Below, piece after piece: positions 8,272-16,876 of a DNA stretch of 43,032 nucleotides (position 1 is the stretch's first letter; every line of letters begins with the position of its first letter). The position numbers were made by a program, and so were the translations under genes. Origin of the DNA: Planctomycetota bacterium. GTDB taxonomy: Bacteria > Planctomycetota > MHYJ01 > JACPRB01. The stretch is taken from contig JACQVR010000123.1 of the NCBI GenBank assembly GCA_016209705.1, positions 1-43,032 of the forward strand, written 5' to 3'. The notes under the pieces are model-generated. The model saw nothing but the letters and a program-made list of their open reading frames with translations. It was not told where the DNA came from and made no database searches.

Positions 8272-11211
8272 ATGATTCTCATGTATCGAAAGCTTGAAGC
8301 CGGAGACCGTGTATCCGAGTACGTTCTCGTCACACGGCTGGGCCAGGGAGGTTTCGGCGAAGTCTGGAAGGCCGAACACGCGCAACTTCCGGACAAGTTC
8401 GTGGCGATCAAGGTGCCGACCTCGCCCGACTCGATGGCGTTGATCCTCAACGAGGCCGTCTTCCAGCACCAGCTCGAACATCCCAACATCGTCCGAACGA
8501 TCGGCCTGAACACGGAGCACGATCCTCCCTATTTCATCATGGAGTTCGTGGAGGGGAGGAACCTGCGCGAGTTCATGGCCACGGAGGGCATCCTACCGCC
8601 GCCTTACGCCATCGACGTCGCGGTGCAAGTCCTGGAGGCCCTCGCTTACGCTCACTCTCGCGGCGTCATCCACAAGGACATCAAACCCGAAAACATCCTG
8701 GTGGAAAGACGACGCGTCCACGTCGCCGGCGATCACAAAGCCCTGCTGCACTACGTCAAGATCACCGACCTGGGACTCGGCAAGGTTCCCGACCGCGGCC
8801 CGCAGGACGTCGTCATCTCGGAGCAAGCGCGCACGAGCGGCATGCGGCAGCTTTCCGGCACGCTGTTCTACATGGCTCCGGAGCAGATGCTGGGCGGACG
8901 GATCGACGGGCGCGCGGATCTCTATTCCGTGGGCGTCGTGCTGTACGAGATGCTCACCGGAGAGATGCCCTTGGGGATGGATCTGCCCAGCGAGTTGAAT
9001 CCCGTCGTCACGCCGGTGCTCGACCAGATTTGCAAACGGGCGCTCTCGATCGACCCGGACCATCGCTATCAGACCGCCTCGGAGATGATCGGCGATCTGC
9101 TCAAAGCCAAGGAGAATTTCCTGACCCGTCTGGTCGCCGCGACCCGCGGCGCCGAGGCGAACGAACTCAAGCCTCCGAAAGGTCCGGCGCTCGCCGCGGC
9201 CTCGGACGAGCGCCGGTCGTCACCGTCGTGGCGTCGCCTCGAATGGTCGCTGATGGTCATCGTGAGCGTCTTGCTGGGCGTTTCGGCGTTCGCCTTCTGG
9301 AAGACGAGCGGCGGGATGGATCCGATGGTCGAGGTGGTTCCCGCTTCCGGCGAATTCATTTCCGGCCCCCTCCGCATCGACCCTTATCCCGCTGACGCGG
9401 AAGTGTTTCTGGGAGGGCGGCGGTTCGACGCCCGAAGCGAATTCCGCGTTCCCTTTGCGCTCCAGGAGATCCGCGTTGATCGCGAGTTCTTCGAGCCGCG
9501 CCAGATCACTTTGGAGCCGCGGCTCGTGGGCGGCCGGCGATGCCTGGCCATCGTCGACGCCAAGACGAAGTCCACGCTCGACGTGATCGACTTCGACCGC
9601 GGCCTCCCGCGGTTGCGCGTCGAACTTCCGCGCCAGAAGGGAAGCCTCGAGGTCCGCACCTCAAACGTGGAGCAAGCCCTCGTATTCCTGGATGACGAAC
9701 AGGTCGGCGTCACGAATCTGACGCTGAACGACCTGCCCGCCGGTCCCCGCACGCTGCGGCTCTCCAAGGAAGGCTACGAGAACCTCGAAATGCAGGTCAC
9801 GATCCGGGCCGGCGTCAAGCCGCTCCTGGAACTGCATATGGTGCCCTCCGATACGCCGCCTCCCTCGTCGGTGGAGGACGCGTTCCATGTGGTCACCGTC
9901 AATTCCCGCCCCGCCGGCGCGACGGTCTTTCTCAATGAAGAGAACCGAGGCGTCACGCCGATCGATCTTCGCGTGCCGAGCGGGACGTACAGCCTGCGTC
10001 TGGAAATGAAATATCACGAAACGATCGAAGAACCGGTTCTCAAGGTATCCAGCCGACAGGTCATGTGGTATCCCCTCGCCCGGATCAGCAAACCCGTGGC
10101 GTTTGACAGCGAACCGCGAGGGGCGTCGGTGCTCATCGACGGGATCGAGGCGGGCAAAACCCCGCTGCAAAAGACGGTCGAAGGAGGGACGCATCACGCC
10201 GAGTTCCTGCTGCCGGGCTATTATCGGCGCGAACTGCCGTTCGAAGTGGGCGCCGCGCGGCCCGGGGTGTCCGTGAAGGCAGAACTTCAGAAGATTCCTC
10301 CGGGGCGGCTGTCGGTGGAATGCGACATCCCCGGTATGGCCTTGTGCGTCAACGACGCCATTCACCGCGCCGCCCCCATGGAGCCGATGGAACTGGACGC
10401 CGGCCGGCATCGCATCCGCATCCTCGGAGTAGAAAAAGAGGTCGTCCTGGAGCCGGGGAACACCCTCCACGTCCGCTTCAGCCTCTCGGACCTGAAGATG
10501 GTTCGGGTTCCCGCCGGCAAGTTCCTCTTCGGAGTGCCCGAAAAAGACTGGGCCCCCCGCCTGACGAAAATGCAGGAGGAATATCTTCCCGAATTTCTGA
10601 TCGATCAATACGAGGTCACCAATGAACAATACGCGGCCTTCCTGGACTGGATGCGCCGCACGAACGACCATTCCAAATGCGATCCCGCGGAGGGAAAGAA
10701 CAAGAACCACACGCCGTATTATTGGAACGATCCCCGTTACGAGGACTTGAAAGACCCGAAAAAGCCCGTCGTGGGCGTCGACTACTACGACGCGCACGCA
10801 TACGCCGCGTGGGCCGGCAAACGGCTTCCGACGGAACGCGAGTGGGAAAAGGCAGCCCGAGGTCCGGAAGGCCGTACGTACCCGTGGGGCAACGACTGGC
10901 GGCACAGCGAGGACCGCCTCAACTGGGGCGACGGACGGGGCTCCTCGGATTCCTACGAACGAACCGCTCCGGTTGGATCCTTCCCGGAAGGGATCAGTCC
11001 GATGAGGTGCTTCGACATGGCCGGCAACGTCTGGGAGTGGACGTCCGACCTGTTCGACCGCGGCCATACGCGGGTCGTCAAGGGCGGGTCCTTCCTGGTC
11101 AAGGAGCTGTGCCGAGCGTGGGAACGCGACTTTCAGGCTCCCAACCAGGCGGCCCTGAAAGACGTCGGCTTCCGGTGCGCCGTCTCTGCGCCGAAGGAGA
11201 TCGGGAAATAA
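8272..11211 (+). CDS. Membrane Ser/Thr kinase with PEGA repeats and FGE-sulfatase domain
   Basis: A 979-residue protein. The cytoplasmic kinase domain spans about 17-280: glycine loop GQGGFGEVW, AIK lysine 47, HKDIKPEN near 134 (Arg of HRD replaced by Lys), and DLG near 166 instead of DFG, then GTLFYMAPEQ. A single transmembrane helix lies near 324-343. Outside it are about four PEGA-like repeats (for example SRPAGATVFLNEENRGVTP and SEPRGASVLIDGIEAGKTP). Residues about 741-979 form an FGE/SUMF1-type domain: VRVPAGKFLFG, YEVTNEQYAAFLDWM, AYAAWAGKRLPTEREWEKA, DMAGNVWEWTSD, VVKGGSF. Only one Cys (KELCRAW) is present in the active-site stretch, so formylglycine synthesis is unlikely and a binding role is more plausible. 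A second ATG 9 bases downstream is possible. Confidence 0.92.
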   Translation: MILMYRKLEAGDRVSEYVLVTRLGQGGFGEVWKAEHAQLPDKFVAIKVPTSPDSMALILNEAVFQHQLEHPNIVRTIGLNTEHDPPYFIMEFVEGRNLREFMATEGILPPPYAIDVAVQVLEALAYAHSRGVIHKDIKPENILVERRRVHVAGDHKALLHYVKITDLGLGKVPDRGPQDVVISEQARTSGMRQLSGTLFYMAPEQMLGGRIDGRADLYSVGVVLYEMLTGEMPLGMDLPSELNPVVTPVLDQICKRALSIDPDHRYQTASEMIGDLLKAKENFLTRLVAATRGAEANELKPPKGPALAAASDERRSSPSWRRLEWSLMVIVSVLLGVSAFAFWKTSGGMDPMVEVVPASGEFISGPLRIDPYPADAEVFLGGRRFDARSEFRVPFALQEIRVDREFFEPRQITLEPRLVGGRRCLAIVDAKTKSTLDVIDFDRGLPRLRVELPRQKGSLEVRTSNVEQALVFLDDEQVGVTNLTLNDLPAGPRTLRLSKEGYENLEMQVTIRAGVKPLLELHMVPSDTPPPSSVEDAFHVVTVNSRPAGATVFLNEENRGVTPIDLRVPSGTYSLRLEMKYHETIEEPVLKVSSRQVMWYPLARISKPVAFDSEPRGASVLIDGIEAGKTPLQKTVEGGTHHAEFLLPGYYRRELPFEVGAARPGVSVKAELQKIPPGRLSVECDIPGMALCVNDAIHRAAPMEPMELDAGRHRIRILGVEKEVVLEPGNTLHVRFSLSDLKMVRVPAGKFLFGVPEKDWAPRLTKMQEEYLPEFLIDQYEVTNEQYAAFLDWMRRTNDHSKCDPAEGKNKNHTPYYWNDPRYEDLKDPKKPVVGVDYYDAHAYAAWAGKRLPTEREWEKAARGPEGRTYPWGNDWRHSEDRLNWGDGRGSSDSYERTAPVGSFPEGISPMRCFDMAGNVWEWTSDLFDRGHTRVVKGGSFLVKELCRAWERDFQAPNQAALKDVGFRCAVSAPKEIGK

Positions 11212-11285
11212 GAGGCGGCGCTTTCCGCGGCGACCGCCCCCTGACCTTAGGGCTCGTGAAAAAATAAGTGCTCTTTATTTTGATC

Positions 11286-11362
11286 AACCGCCAAAACGCC
11301 AAATCGCCATCGGGGTCTCTCTTTGCAAGCCTTTTGGCGGTTTGGACGCCTTGGCGGTTCAA
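11286..11362. repeat. AANCGCCA octamer inverted repeat, copy R1
   Basis: The left arm is AACCGCCA, AAACGCCA, AATCGCCA, three successive 8-base words that differ only at the third base. The right arm is their reverse complement in degenerate form, ending GGCGGTT. The element fills the gap between the convergent kinase 2 and phosphatase genes. Reverse-complemented, its right flank (CGATTTCTGGTGGAA then ACTTGAACCG) resembles the left flank of R2, so the element extends beyond the octamers. It could fold as a long imperfect hairpin and act as a bidirectional terminator. Relatives: 12847-12958, 18847-18960, 36226-36305. Confidence 0.75.
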
Positions 11363-11403
11363 GTCTTCCACCAGAAATCGATCCTTTGTTTATTCACAAA
11401 TCC

Positions 11404-12774
11404 TTACGCGAAAACCGTCTTCAAAATCAGATCCTTCACGTCGGTCGCCGCCAGCCGATCGCATGCTCCGACCTTCGAAGTCGAAAGCAGTACCGGTCCT
11501 TCCTCGTCCCGTGCCGGCGGAAGGCCGTGCGACCCCTTGACCCGCGAGGCATCCAAGGGGATCACGTCCATCAGCGTTCGAAAACCCATCGCCTTGCGGA
11601 GCAGCTTCCACGCGATCTTGAGTCGGGGAGCGCGAAGGGTCGGATCCAGGAAAAGCTCGACGGGGTCGTACCCCGGCTTGCGGTGGATATCCACGGTGCG
11701 CGCGAAGTCCGGAGCGAGCCGCTCGTCAAGCCAATAGTAGTAGGTGAACCAGCGATCCGGCGCCGCCATCGCGACCAGTTCCCCCGACCTCGGATGGTCG
11801 ATCCCGAATTCGTGCTTCCCGTCCTCATCCAGCACCCGGGCGACGCCGTCCGTGCGCTCCAAGAGTCGCTTCACCGCCGGCCGATCGGCGGGCTCGCGGA
11901 CGTACACGTGAGCGACCTGATGATCGGCGACGGCGAAGGCCCGGGACGCTCCCGCGTCCAGGAGTTCCCAGCGATCCAGCACGCGCTGCACGCGGAGATA
12001 CCCGGCGGTCCGAAGGACGCGGTTCAGGTGCACACCGCCTGTCACCGGCGTGATGCCGTATTCGGAGAGCGCGATGACTTCGGCGCCGATCCCACGCGCG
12101 GCGTCGATGATGCGGCCGGCCTCGGCGTCGACTTCTTTCACCCGATCGCCGATCGCTGGATGCTTCGGCCCGAGCCGCTGGAGGTCGTAATCCAGATGCG
12201 GAAGATACACAAGGGTCAGCACCGGCCGCCGGGAGGCGATCACGTCCGCGGCGGCGGAGGCGATCCAGGCGGTCGACGCGATGTCCGCGCCGGGGCCCCA
12301 GAACCGAAACAAAGGAAATCGTCCGAACCGGGCGTTGAGGGCGTCACGGAGCTCCGCGGGTTCGGCATAGATGTCGGGAATCTTGCGTCCATCGGCCGGA
12401 TAGGCCGGCCGCGGCGTCACCGCCCATTCCGCCCCGCAGTACATGTTGAACCACCAGAAAAGCTGGGCGCAGGTGAATCCGGGATCCCGGGATCGGCCCG
12501 CTTCCCAGACGCGCTCTCCCGACACCAGCGCCGACGACTGCCTCCAGAACAGGATCTCGGCCAAGTCGCGAAAGTACCAGCCGTTGGCGACGATGCCGTG
12601 GTCGCGCGGCATCCGTCCCGTGAGAAAGGTCGACTGCGCGGGGCACGTCACCGCGGGGAAAACCGTTCCCAGCTCGGCCCGAAAGCCGCGGGCCAGTTCG
12701 TTCAGACGCGGAGCGGACGAGCCCAAGAGGCCCGGCGTGAGACCGACGACGTCGAGCACGACGACCGATTTCAT
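11404..12774 (-). CDS. Alkaline-phosphatase-superfamily phosphodiesterase/pyrophosphatase
   Basis: A 456-residue protein of the type I phosphodiesterase/nucleotide pyrophosphatase group. It starts with VVVLDVVGLTPG (metal-binding Asp) and continues with VFPAVTCPAQSTFLTGRMPRDHG, where the Thr of TCPAQS is the expected nucleophile. Further metal-site candidates are YLPHLDYDLQRLGP and the LSEYGITPV stretch, where the family usually has SDHG. No signal peptide or membrane segment is seen, so it is probably cytoplasmic. The substrate is not predictable. The ATG is preceded not by a Shine-Dalgarno sequence but by a GGGAGAT-type tandem repeat, so its promoter probably lies within or beyond repeat DNA. 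Both ends of the gene border repeat elements. Confidence 0.82.
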   Translation of the reverse strand: MKSVVVLDVVGLTPGLLGSSAPRLNELARGFRAELGTVFPAVTCPAQSTFLTGRMPRDHGIVANGWYFRDLAEILFWRQSSALVSGERVWEAGRSRDPGFTCAQLFWWFNMYCGAEWAVTPRPAYPADGRKIPDIYAEPAELRDALNARFGRFPLFRFWGPGADIASTAWIASAAADVIASRRPVLTLVYLPHLDYDLQRLGPKHPAIGDRVKEVDAEAGRIIDAARGIGAEVIALSEYGITPVTGGVHLNRVLRTAGYLRVQRVLDRWELLDAGASRAFAVADHQVAHVYVREPADRPAVKRLLERTDGVARVLDEDGKHEFGIDHPRSGELVAMAAPDRWFTYYYWLDERLAPDFARTVDIHRKPGYDPVELFLDPTLRAPRLKIAWKLLRKAMGFRTLMDVIPLDASRVKGSHGLPPARDEEGPVLLSTSKVGACDRLAATDVKDLILKTVFA

Positions 12775-12806
12775 GGGAGATCGGGAGATCGCAGGGATGG
12801 GGAGAT
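12775..12806. repeat. GGGAGAT-type 8-base tandem repeat
   Basis: Directly upstream of the phosphatase start are GGGAGATC, GGGAGATC, GCAGGGAT and GGGGAGAT, about four words at 8-9 base spacing. The same type occurs at 32862-32902 and 36652-36684. It occupies the position where a 5' leader and ribosome binding site would be expected. Confidence 0.6.
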
Positions 12807-12846
12807 GTTTTTCACAATCATTTCATGGATCTCCTCAAAGGGTTCG

Positions 12847-12958
12847 CGAAAAGATAAGGGACGCGATTTCTCGTGAAAAGCTTGAACCGCGGTATCGCCA
12901 AATCGCCAGGAAAGTCCTCCCTCAAACGCTTTGGCGTCTTGGGCGTTTTGGCGGTTCA
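12847..12958. repeat. AANCGCCA octamer inverted repeat, copy R2
   Basis: The left arm begins AACCGCGG, TATCGCCA, AATCGCCA near 12885. The right arm, read in reverse complement, is AACCGCCA, AAACGCCC, AAGACGCCA. The left flank (GGACGCGATTTCTCGTG then AAAAGCTTG) closely matches the left flank of R3 at 18854-18884. The element lies between two co-directional minus-strand genes, downstream of the SurA-like gene's operon partner and upstream of the phosphatase. Confidence 0.75.
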
Positions 12959-12997
12959 TCCAAGAAATAAAGGATCCTCCGGCTCCGCCTGCGGTGA

Positions 12998-13936
12998 TCA
13001 GTCCCGGCCCGCGGCGCGGTCGAGAATCGCATTGCCTCTCGCTTTTTCGCGAATCTCCTCGCGCAGCCGGCCGTCGAGCACGTCGATGCGGATGGAACGA
13101 AGCCGATCTCGAAGCCAAGGCTCGAACTTCTCCTTGGGGAAGGTCACCGCTTCATAGGCGGCATATTCATCATTCCGCTCCAGCAAGCGAGCCACGACGT
13201 ACGCGGACTCCAGATCAATGACATGGGGAAGCACATCGCCGGGCTTGAGCGTCGCCAGATGGTTCTGGACAAACCCCGTGACGTCGAGACGGTGCTGACC
13301 TCCCATATCGGGGAGGGCATCGCTCGAGGGGCGCCGCGAATCGACTCTCTGATGCTTCAAATGACGGGTCCCGCTTTCCTTCGCCAAGGACAGCGGATCC
13401 TCCAGCGCTTTCTGAAGCAGGTCGTTCGCTTCTCGATAGGGCCGAGCCTGGATGGCCCGGTGGGTGTTGAAGAGGCCGTGCAGCTTGTTGTTCGCCAGGG
13501 CCGGTCGGACGTTCAGCCACTCGTACTTCCCCGGGTAGGCTTCCAGCAGATTCTTGAGCTTCTGGAGCGTCTCCGGATCCTTCGTTTCGCGGTCGATTCG
13601 TTCGCGCTCCGCTTGAACCTCCTTCGCCGTGAGGCCGGCGCCGAATCGGCGCAGCAGTTCTTCATACACGGCGTGTTCCAAGAACTCCCTCAGGAAGCCG
13701 TAATCCGGGTACGGCTCGGAGCTTCGGATGCGGCGCATTTCCTTCAAGAGCTGGAGATCCAGTCGGGAGATGGCGCGGTCCTGCACGCGAGCGATCGGAA
13801 CGCCGGCGGCGCTCGGATCCGGCGGGCGCGGGACATAGCGATGGGAAGGAGCTTCGAGGATCACGATGCCCAGGAGGGTCGCTCCCAGGAGGGCCACGGC
13901 AAGCATCAGAAATGCGGCAAGCCCTTTGCGCTTCAT
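12998..13936 (-). CDS. Membrane-anchored SurA/PpiC-like protein
   Basis: A 312-residue protein with an N-terminal signal anchor (about residues 8-28, hydrophobic AAFLMLAVALLGATLLGIVI). Then comes a helical SurA_N-like region: VQDRAISRLDLQLLKEMRRI, EFLEHAVYEELLRRFGAGLTAKEV and an ERERIDRE heptad. The C-terminal third resembles a degenerate parvulin fold (LKPGDVLPHVIDLESAYVVARLLER is like the end of PpiC domains). It should act at the outer face of the membrane as a folding factor or scaffold; isomerase activity is unproven. There is no Shine-Dalgarno sequence: TATAAT lies 11 bases before the ATG. It diverges from the 13989 gene over only 52 bp. Confidence 0.65.
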   Translation of the reverse strand: MKRKGLAAFLMLAVALLGATLLGIVILEAPSHRYVPRPPDPSAAGVPIARVQDRAISRLDLQLLKEMRRIRSSEPYPDYGFLREFLEHAVYEELLRRFGAGLTAKEVQAERERIDRETKDPETLQKLKNLLEAYPGKYEWLNVRPALANNKLHGLFNTHRAIQARPYREANDLLQKALEDPLSLAKESGTRHLKHQRVDSRRPSSDALPDMGGQHRLDVTGFVQNHLATLKPGDVLPHVIDLESAYVVARLLERNDEYAAYEAVTFPKEKFEPWLRDRLRSIRIDVLDGRLREEIREKARGNAILDRAAGRD

Positions 13937-13947
13937 CGGCGGAGCAG

Positions 13948-13953
13948 ATTATA
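13948..13953 (-). promoter_or_regulatory. -10 box of the SurA-like gene
   Basis: A perfect TATAAT on the minus strand, 11 bases before the ATG at 13936. No clear -35. The predicted transcript would have at most a few bases of leader. Confidence 0.55.
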
Positions 13954-13974
13954 CGGACGGCGAATCCATGTTGG

Positions 13975-13980
13975 TACAAT
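13975..13980 (+). promoter_or_regulatory. -10 box of the 13989 gene
   Basis: TACAAT lies 8 bases before the ATG at 13989, with no Shine-Dalgarno sequence between. The two divergent -10 boxes share this 52-bp gap, so the two promoters overlap each other and each gene's promoter reaches into the other's coding start. Confidence 0.55.
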
Positions 13981-13988
13981 GACCGCTC

Positions 13989-15113
13989 ATGGGACGAGCC
14001 TTGTGGGGCGCCGGGTTCGTGCTCGGGTCCGCGTGCTTTCTTCTGGCGCTCTCCGAACCCGGGAGCGAACCGGCGGGAAGCGTTCGAGGGCACGTGACGG
14101 CAGCGGGCGTCCCGCTTCCGGGAGCCGAGGTGACGCTCAGCTTGCTTCGCACGCCGTCGCGCTCGATGAGGATCACCGCGGTCGAATCGAGGAAGCTCGT
14201 CACGGACGACCGCGGTCATTTCGAATTTGACGACGTTGCGCCCGGCCTGTATCGGGTCGCGGCCCTCGGCGAAGGCTGGGCGCTTTCCTTTGCCGACGCC
14301 GAACGGCGCCGGGACGAACGGTCTGTAGACCTGAACCTGGACCTGTCGCCCGGCGTGCCTTTGACCGGCGTCGTCACGAGCGCTTCCCTGCCAGTGGCGG
14401 GGGTGCGTGTTTCGCTGTGGGCGGCTCTTCCCGGAACGGGATTCGGAAGGCTCGAGCGCGCCCTGCGGGAAGGGGTGACGGACGACGCCGGACGATTCTC
14501 CTTCTCCGCCGTGCCGCGCCACATCCCTCTCGTCCTTCTGTTTCGATCCGAACGCCATCGAGCGCGCGAACTCCGCCTTCCGTCCGCGGATACGGCTTCC
14601 AGGGACCCTTGGATCGTCGACCTCGATCCGGGAAACGCGATGACCGGCTTCGTGCACTCGACCGACGGCAGCCCCCTGGCCGGGGCATGGGTCAGCGCCG
14701 TCCAGGGAGAAGCCTACGTCCAGGAGGTGCAAACCGACGAAGCGGGACGCTTCATGCTGGGAGGCCTGGCGGACCGAGCCGGAACGCTGTGGGTCCGCTC
14801 GGAAGGATTCGTGACGCAGCGCGTGGCGACCTCGCCGGGTCCCGGTGACGTGCGCGTCACCTTGCTCCGCGAGGGAGGACTGTCCGGTTTCATCCTGCTC
14901 GAAGGCGCGAGCACCTTGGTCGTCCGACAAGAAGGGATGAGCGTGAGGCGAGCGTTGGGCACCGGCGGCTCCTTTATCTGCCTGGGACTGGCCCCAGGGG
15001 AAGCGCGCATTTCCGTGGAGGACGGCGCGGGGAGGGAGATGCGTCGAAAAGTTGTCATCGTGCCGGAGGGATCCATCGCCGAAGTGTTCCTTACAAGCTC
15101 GGACGTCAAATGA
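13989..15113 (+). CDS. Secreted protein with carboxypeptidase-regulatory-like repeats
   Basis: A 374-residue protein with an N-terminal signal peptide (ALWGAGFVLGSACFLLALS). The rest is made of three or four prealbumin-like beta domains of the CarboxypepD_reg type, each with the pattern G-x-V-x-x-x-G-x-P-x-x-G-A-x-V and T-D-x-x-G-x-F-x-x-x-x-x-x-P-G-x-Y. Examples are RGHVTAAGVPLPGAEVTL with TDDRGHFEFDDVAPGLYRV, and GFVHSTDGSPLAGAWVSAV with DEAGRFMLGGL. No catalytic domain is seen, so a structural or binding role outside the cell is likely. Its stop overlaps the next start (ATGA, 15110-15113), so it is translated together with the downstream metalloprotease-like protein. Confidence 0.8.
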   Translation: MGRALWGAGFVLGSACFLLALSEPGSEPAGSVRGHVTAAGVPLPGAEVTLSLLRTPSRSMRITAVESRKLVTDDRGHFEFDDVAPGLYRVAALGEGWALSFADAERRRDERSVDLNLDLSPGVPLTGVVTSASLPVAGVRVSLWAALPGTGFGRLERALREGVTDDAGRFSFSAVPRHIPLVLLFRSERHRARELRLPSADTASRDPWIVDLDPGNAMTGFVHSTDGSPLAGAWVSAVQGEAYVQEVQTDEAGRFMLGGLADRAGTLWVRSEGFVTQRVATSPGPGDVRVTLLREGGLSGFILLEGASTLVVRQEGMSVRRALGTGGSFICLGLAPGEARISVEDGAGREMRRKVVIVPEGSIAEVFLTSSDVK

Positions 15114-15874
15114 ACGGGCACCGGGCCGCCGCACGGGTTTTCATTTTCATGGTGGCCGCCGTGCTGTTGCTTGGATTCGGGCCCTGCCGGAAGAAACGCA
15201 AGTCCAGCGGCCCTTTGGCGGCCTCGACGTGCACGGAATCGTACGCGCCTGTTGGAAGCTCGCCTCCGGTCGTGATCACCGTCCAGGTGGGGATTTCGGA
15301 AGACGTTCCCATGGCCCAGATGCAAGCGCTGTACACCCGTTTCGTCGCCGCCAATGCGAGCCTCTGGAACGTGACGGAGGGGCAGGTGCGGATCGGACAC
15401 ATCCGGATCTCGGACCGCGCTCAGCCGGGGACGACCAGCGATGCGTGGGAACAACTCGATCTGTCCGGCCATGATATCCTCGTCTGGCCCCGCTCCCGAT
15501 GGCAAGGACCGGGCGCGGGATTCGTCGTGGTCGGCGCCGGTCGCTGCGGCCGATTCATGGGCATTCCCCTGGATATCGAAAATGAGACGCTGGTTCACGA
15601 GTTCGGACATTTTCTTTTCCAGCTTAGCTGGACGGCGGGCCCGATCCTGGTGGATGAGTACGAAACGGAGCCGGACGATTCGGCCTGCATCCAGGAGCTG
15701 ACCTTCATCCCGTTGCGGTGGTGCTGGACGGACAATCATTTGACCCAGGAAAGCCAGCCTCGCTCCTGCTGGGAGCAGATCTTGATCGATTATCCCGGTT
15801 TTACCTATTCGAGTCTCAACGTGGCGGCCGCTCCGCCGCCGGATCCGACGGTCGAATACGTGGATATGCCTTGA
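15110..15874 (+). CDS. Secreted HEFGH putative zinc metalloprotease
   Basis: A 254-residue protein. A hydrophobic leader (ARVFIFMVAAVLLLGFGPC) ends in a Cys followed by RKKRK, so it is either a signal peptide or an atypical lipoprotein signal. The middle has TLVHEFGHFLFQL near residue 161, a perfect HExxH with Gly in the gluzincin/metzincin style, followed about 15 residues later by VDEYETEPDD. The spacing of HEFGH and DEY recalls the N-terminal protease domain of CLCA proteins (HEWGH...DEY), which I offer as a tentative relation. Several Cys residues in the last third (ACIQEL, RWCWTD, RSCWEQI) may form disulfides. It is coupled by an ATGA overlap to the beta-domain protein before it. Confidence 0.65.
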   Translation: MNGHRAAARVFIFMVAAVLLLGFGPCRKKRKSSGPLAASTCTESYAPVGSSPPVVITVQVGISEDVPMAQMQALYTRFVAANASLWNVTEGQVRIGHIRISDRAQPGTTSDAWEQLDLSGHDILVWPRSRWQGPGAGFVVVGAGRCGRFMGIPLDIENETLVHEFGHFLFQLSWTAGPILVDEYETEPDDSACIQELTFIPLRWCWTDNHLTQESQPRSCWEQILIDYPGFTYSSLNVAAAPPPDPTVEYVDMP

Positions 15875-15948
15875 CCGGTTGTTCCGAATGAACAGAAGCT
15901 GCTCCAAAGGATTGTCGCAATGCCATTTTTAAGTCATCCTGAAATCCC

Positions 15949-16854
15949 ATGACCAACGCCAAACCCGCCGCCTCGGTGCCTTACTCCGCTCCTCGGCGCG
16001 TGCTCAAAGCCTACGAGAACCTCGGGTTCCTGAAGAGCCGCGACGCGCGCGCCATTCGGATGCTGTGCGAGTATCTCGAGCCTTTGTCCCGTTTCCAACG
16101 CCTCCAAGTGCGCGAGACGATCGTGATGTTCGGCTCCGCCCGGGCGCGGCCCATGGCGGCCGTGAAGCCCGAGACGGAAGCGGCGCAAGCGGAACGGCGC
16201 CGGCAGAAGGACAAAGTCTCCGCGACGTTGCAGTCGAATCTGGAGCGCATGAACATGGAGATGCGCCTGGCCCGCTATTACGAAGACGCGGCGGAGCTGT
16301 CGCGCCTTCTGACGGTGTGGGCGCGCTCGCTCGACCCCGGCAACCGCTTCGTCATCTGCTCGGGGGGCGGCCCCGGCATCATGGAGGCGGCGAATCGGGG
16401 GGCGACGGAGCGCGCGGGCGGAAAATCGATCGGTCTGACGATCAGCCTGCCGACGGAGGAGCAGGCCAACCCGTTCATTTCGCCCGAACTGCTCTTCGAG
16501 TTCCATTACTTCTTCATGCGCAAGCTGTGGTTCATTTACATGGCGGCCGCCCTGATCATTTTCCCGGGCGGCTTCGGAACCATGGACGAATTGTTCGAAG
16601 TGTTGACGTTGGTGCAGACGCGCAAGATCGGGCGCCCCTTGCCCATCATCCTCTACGGCCGGAAATTCTGGCAGGATTTCATCCGCTTCGAAACGCTCGT
16701 CCGCTGGGGCACCGTCAGCGCCCAGGACTTGAAGCTCTTCAAGCTGTGCGACAATCCGAGAGAAGCGTTCAACTGGCTGAGCCGGGAGCTGCTGCGGGCC
16801 TATCCAAGGCCGGTCACCTGGGGTCTGAACGAGGGGGCCGCGACGCCTCCATGA
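15949..16854 (+). CDS. LOG-family (TIGR00730-like) nucleotide phosphoribohydrolase
   Basis: A 301-residue protein of the LOG/lysine-decarboxylase-like Rossmann family. Key motifs are VICSGGGPGIMEAANRGA near 137-154 and the family hallmark PGGFGTMDELFEVLTLVQT near 205. The hallmark Glu and the preceding Arg-containing segment are intact. Known members remove ribose-5-phosphate from nucleoside 5'-monophosphates, including cytokinin precursors; the physiological substrate here is unknown. The 60-70 residue N-terminal helical extension is longer than in the shortest LOG proteins and matches the long bacterial subgroup. There is no Shine-Dalgarno sequence; TTGTCG-N17-CATCCT lies upstream with 8 bases to the ATG, a weak promoter candidate. 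Confidence 0.85.
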   Translation: MTNAKPAASVPYSAPRRVLKAYENLGFLKSRDARAIRMLCEYLEPLSRFQRLQVRETIVMFGSARARPMAAVKPETEAAQAERRRQKDKVSATLQSNLERMNMEMRLARYYEDAAELSRLLTVWARSLDPGNRFVICSGGGPGIMEAANRGATERAGGKSIGLTISLPTEEQANPFISPELLFEFHYFFMRKLWFIYMAAALIIFPGGFGTMDELFEVLTLVQTRKIGRPLPIILYGRKFWQDFIRFETLVRWGTVSAQDLKLFKLCDNPREAFNWLSRELLRAYPRPVTWGLNEGAATPP

Positions 16855-16876
16855 ACTCCGCTTTCCGGCGGGATCG

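Noticed and set aside
12771..13118. Minus-strand frame crossing repeat R2 and ending in ATGA with the phosphatase start
   Set aside because: Its sequence is almost entirely repeat DNA; the apparent coupling is accidental.
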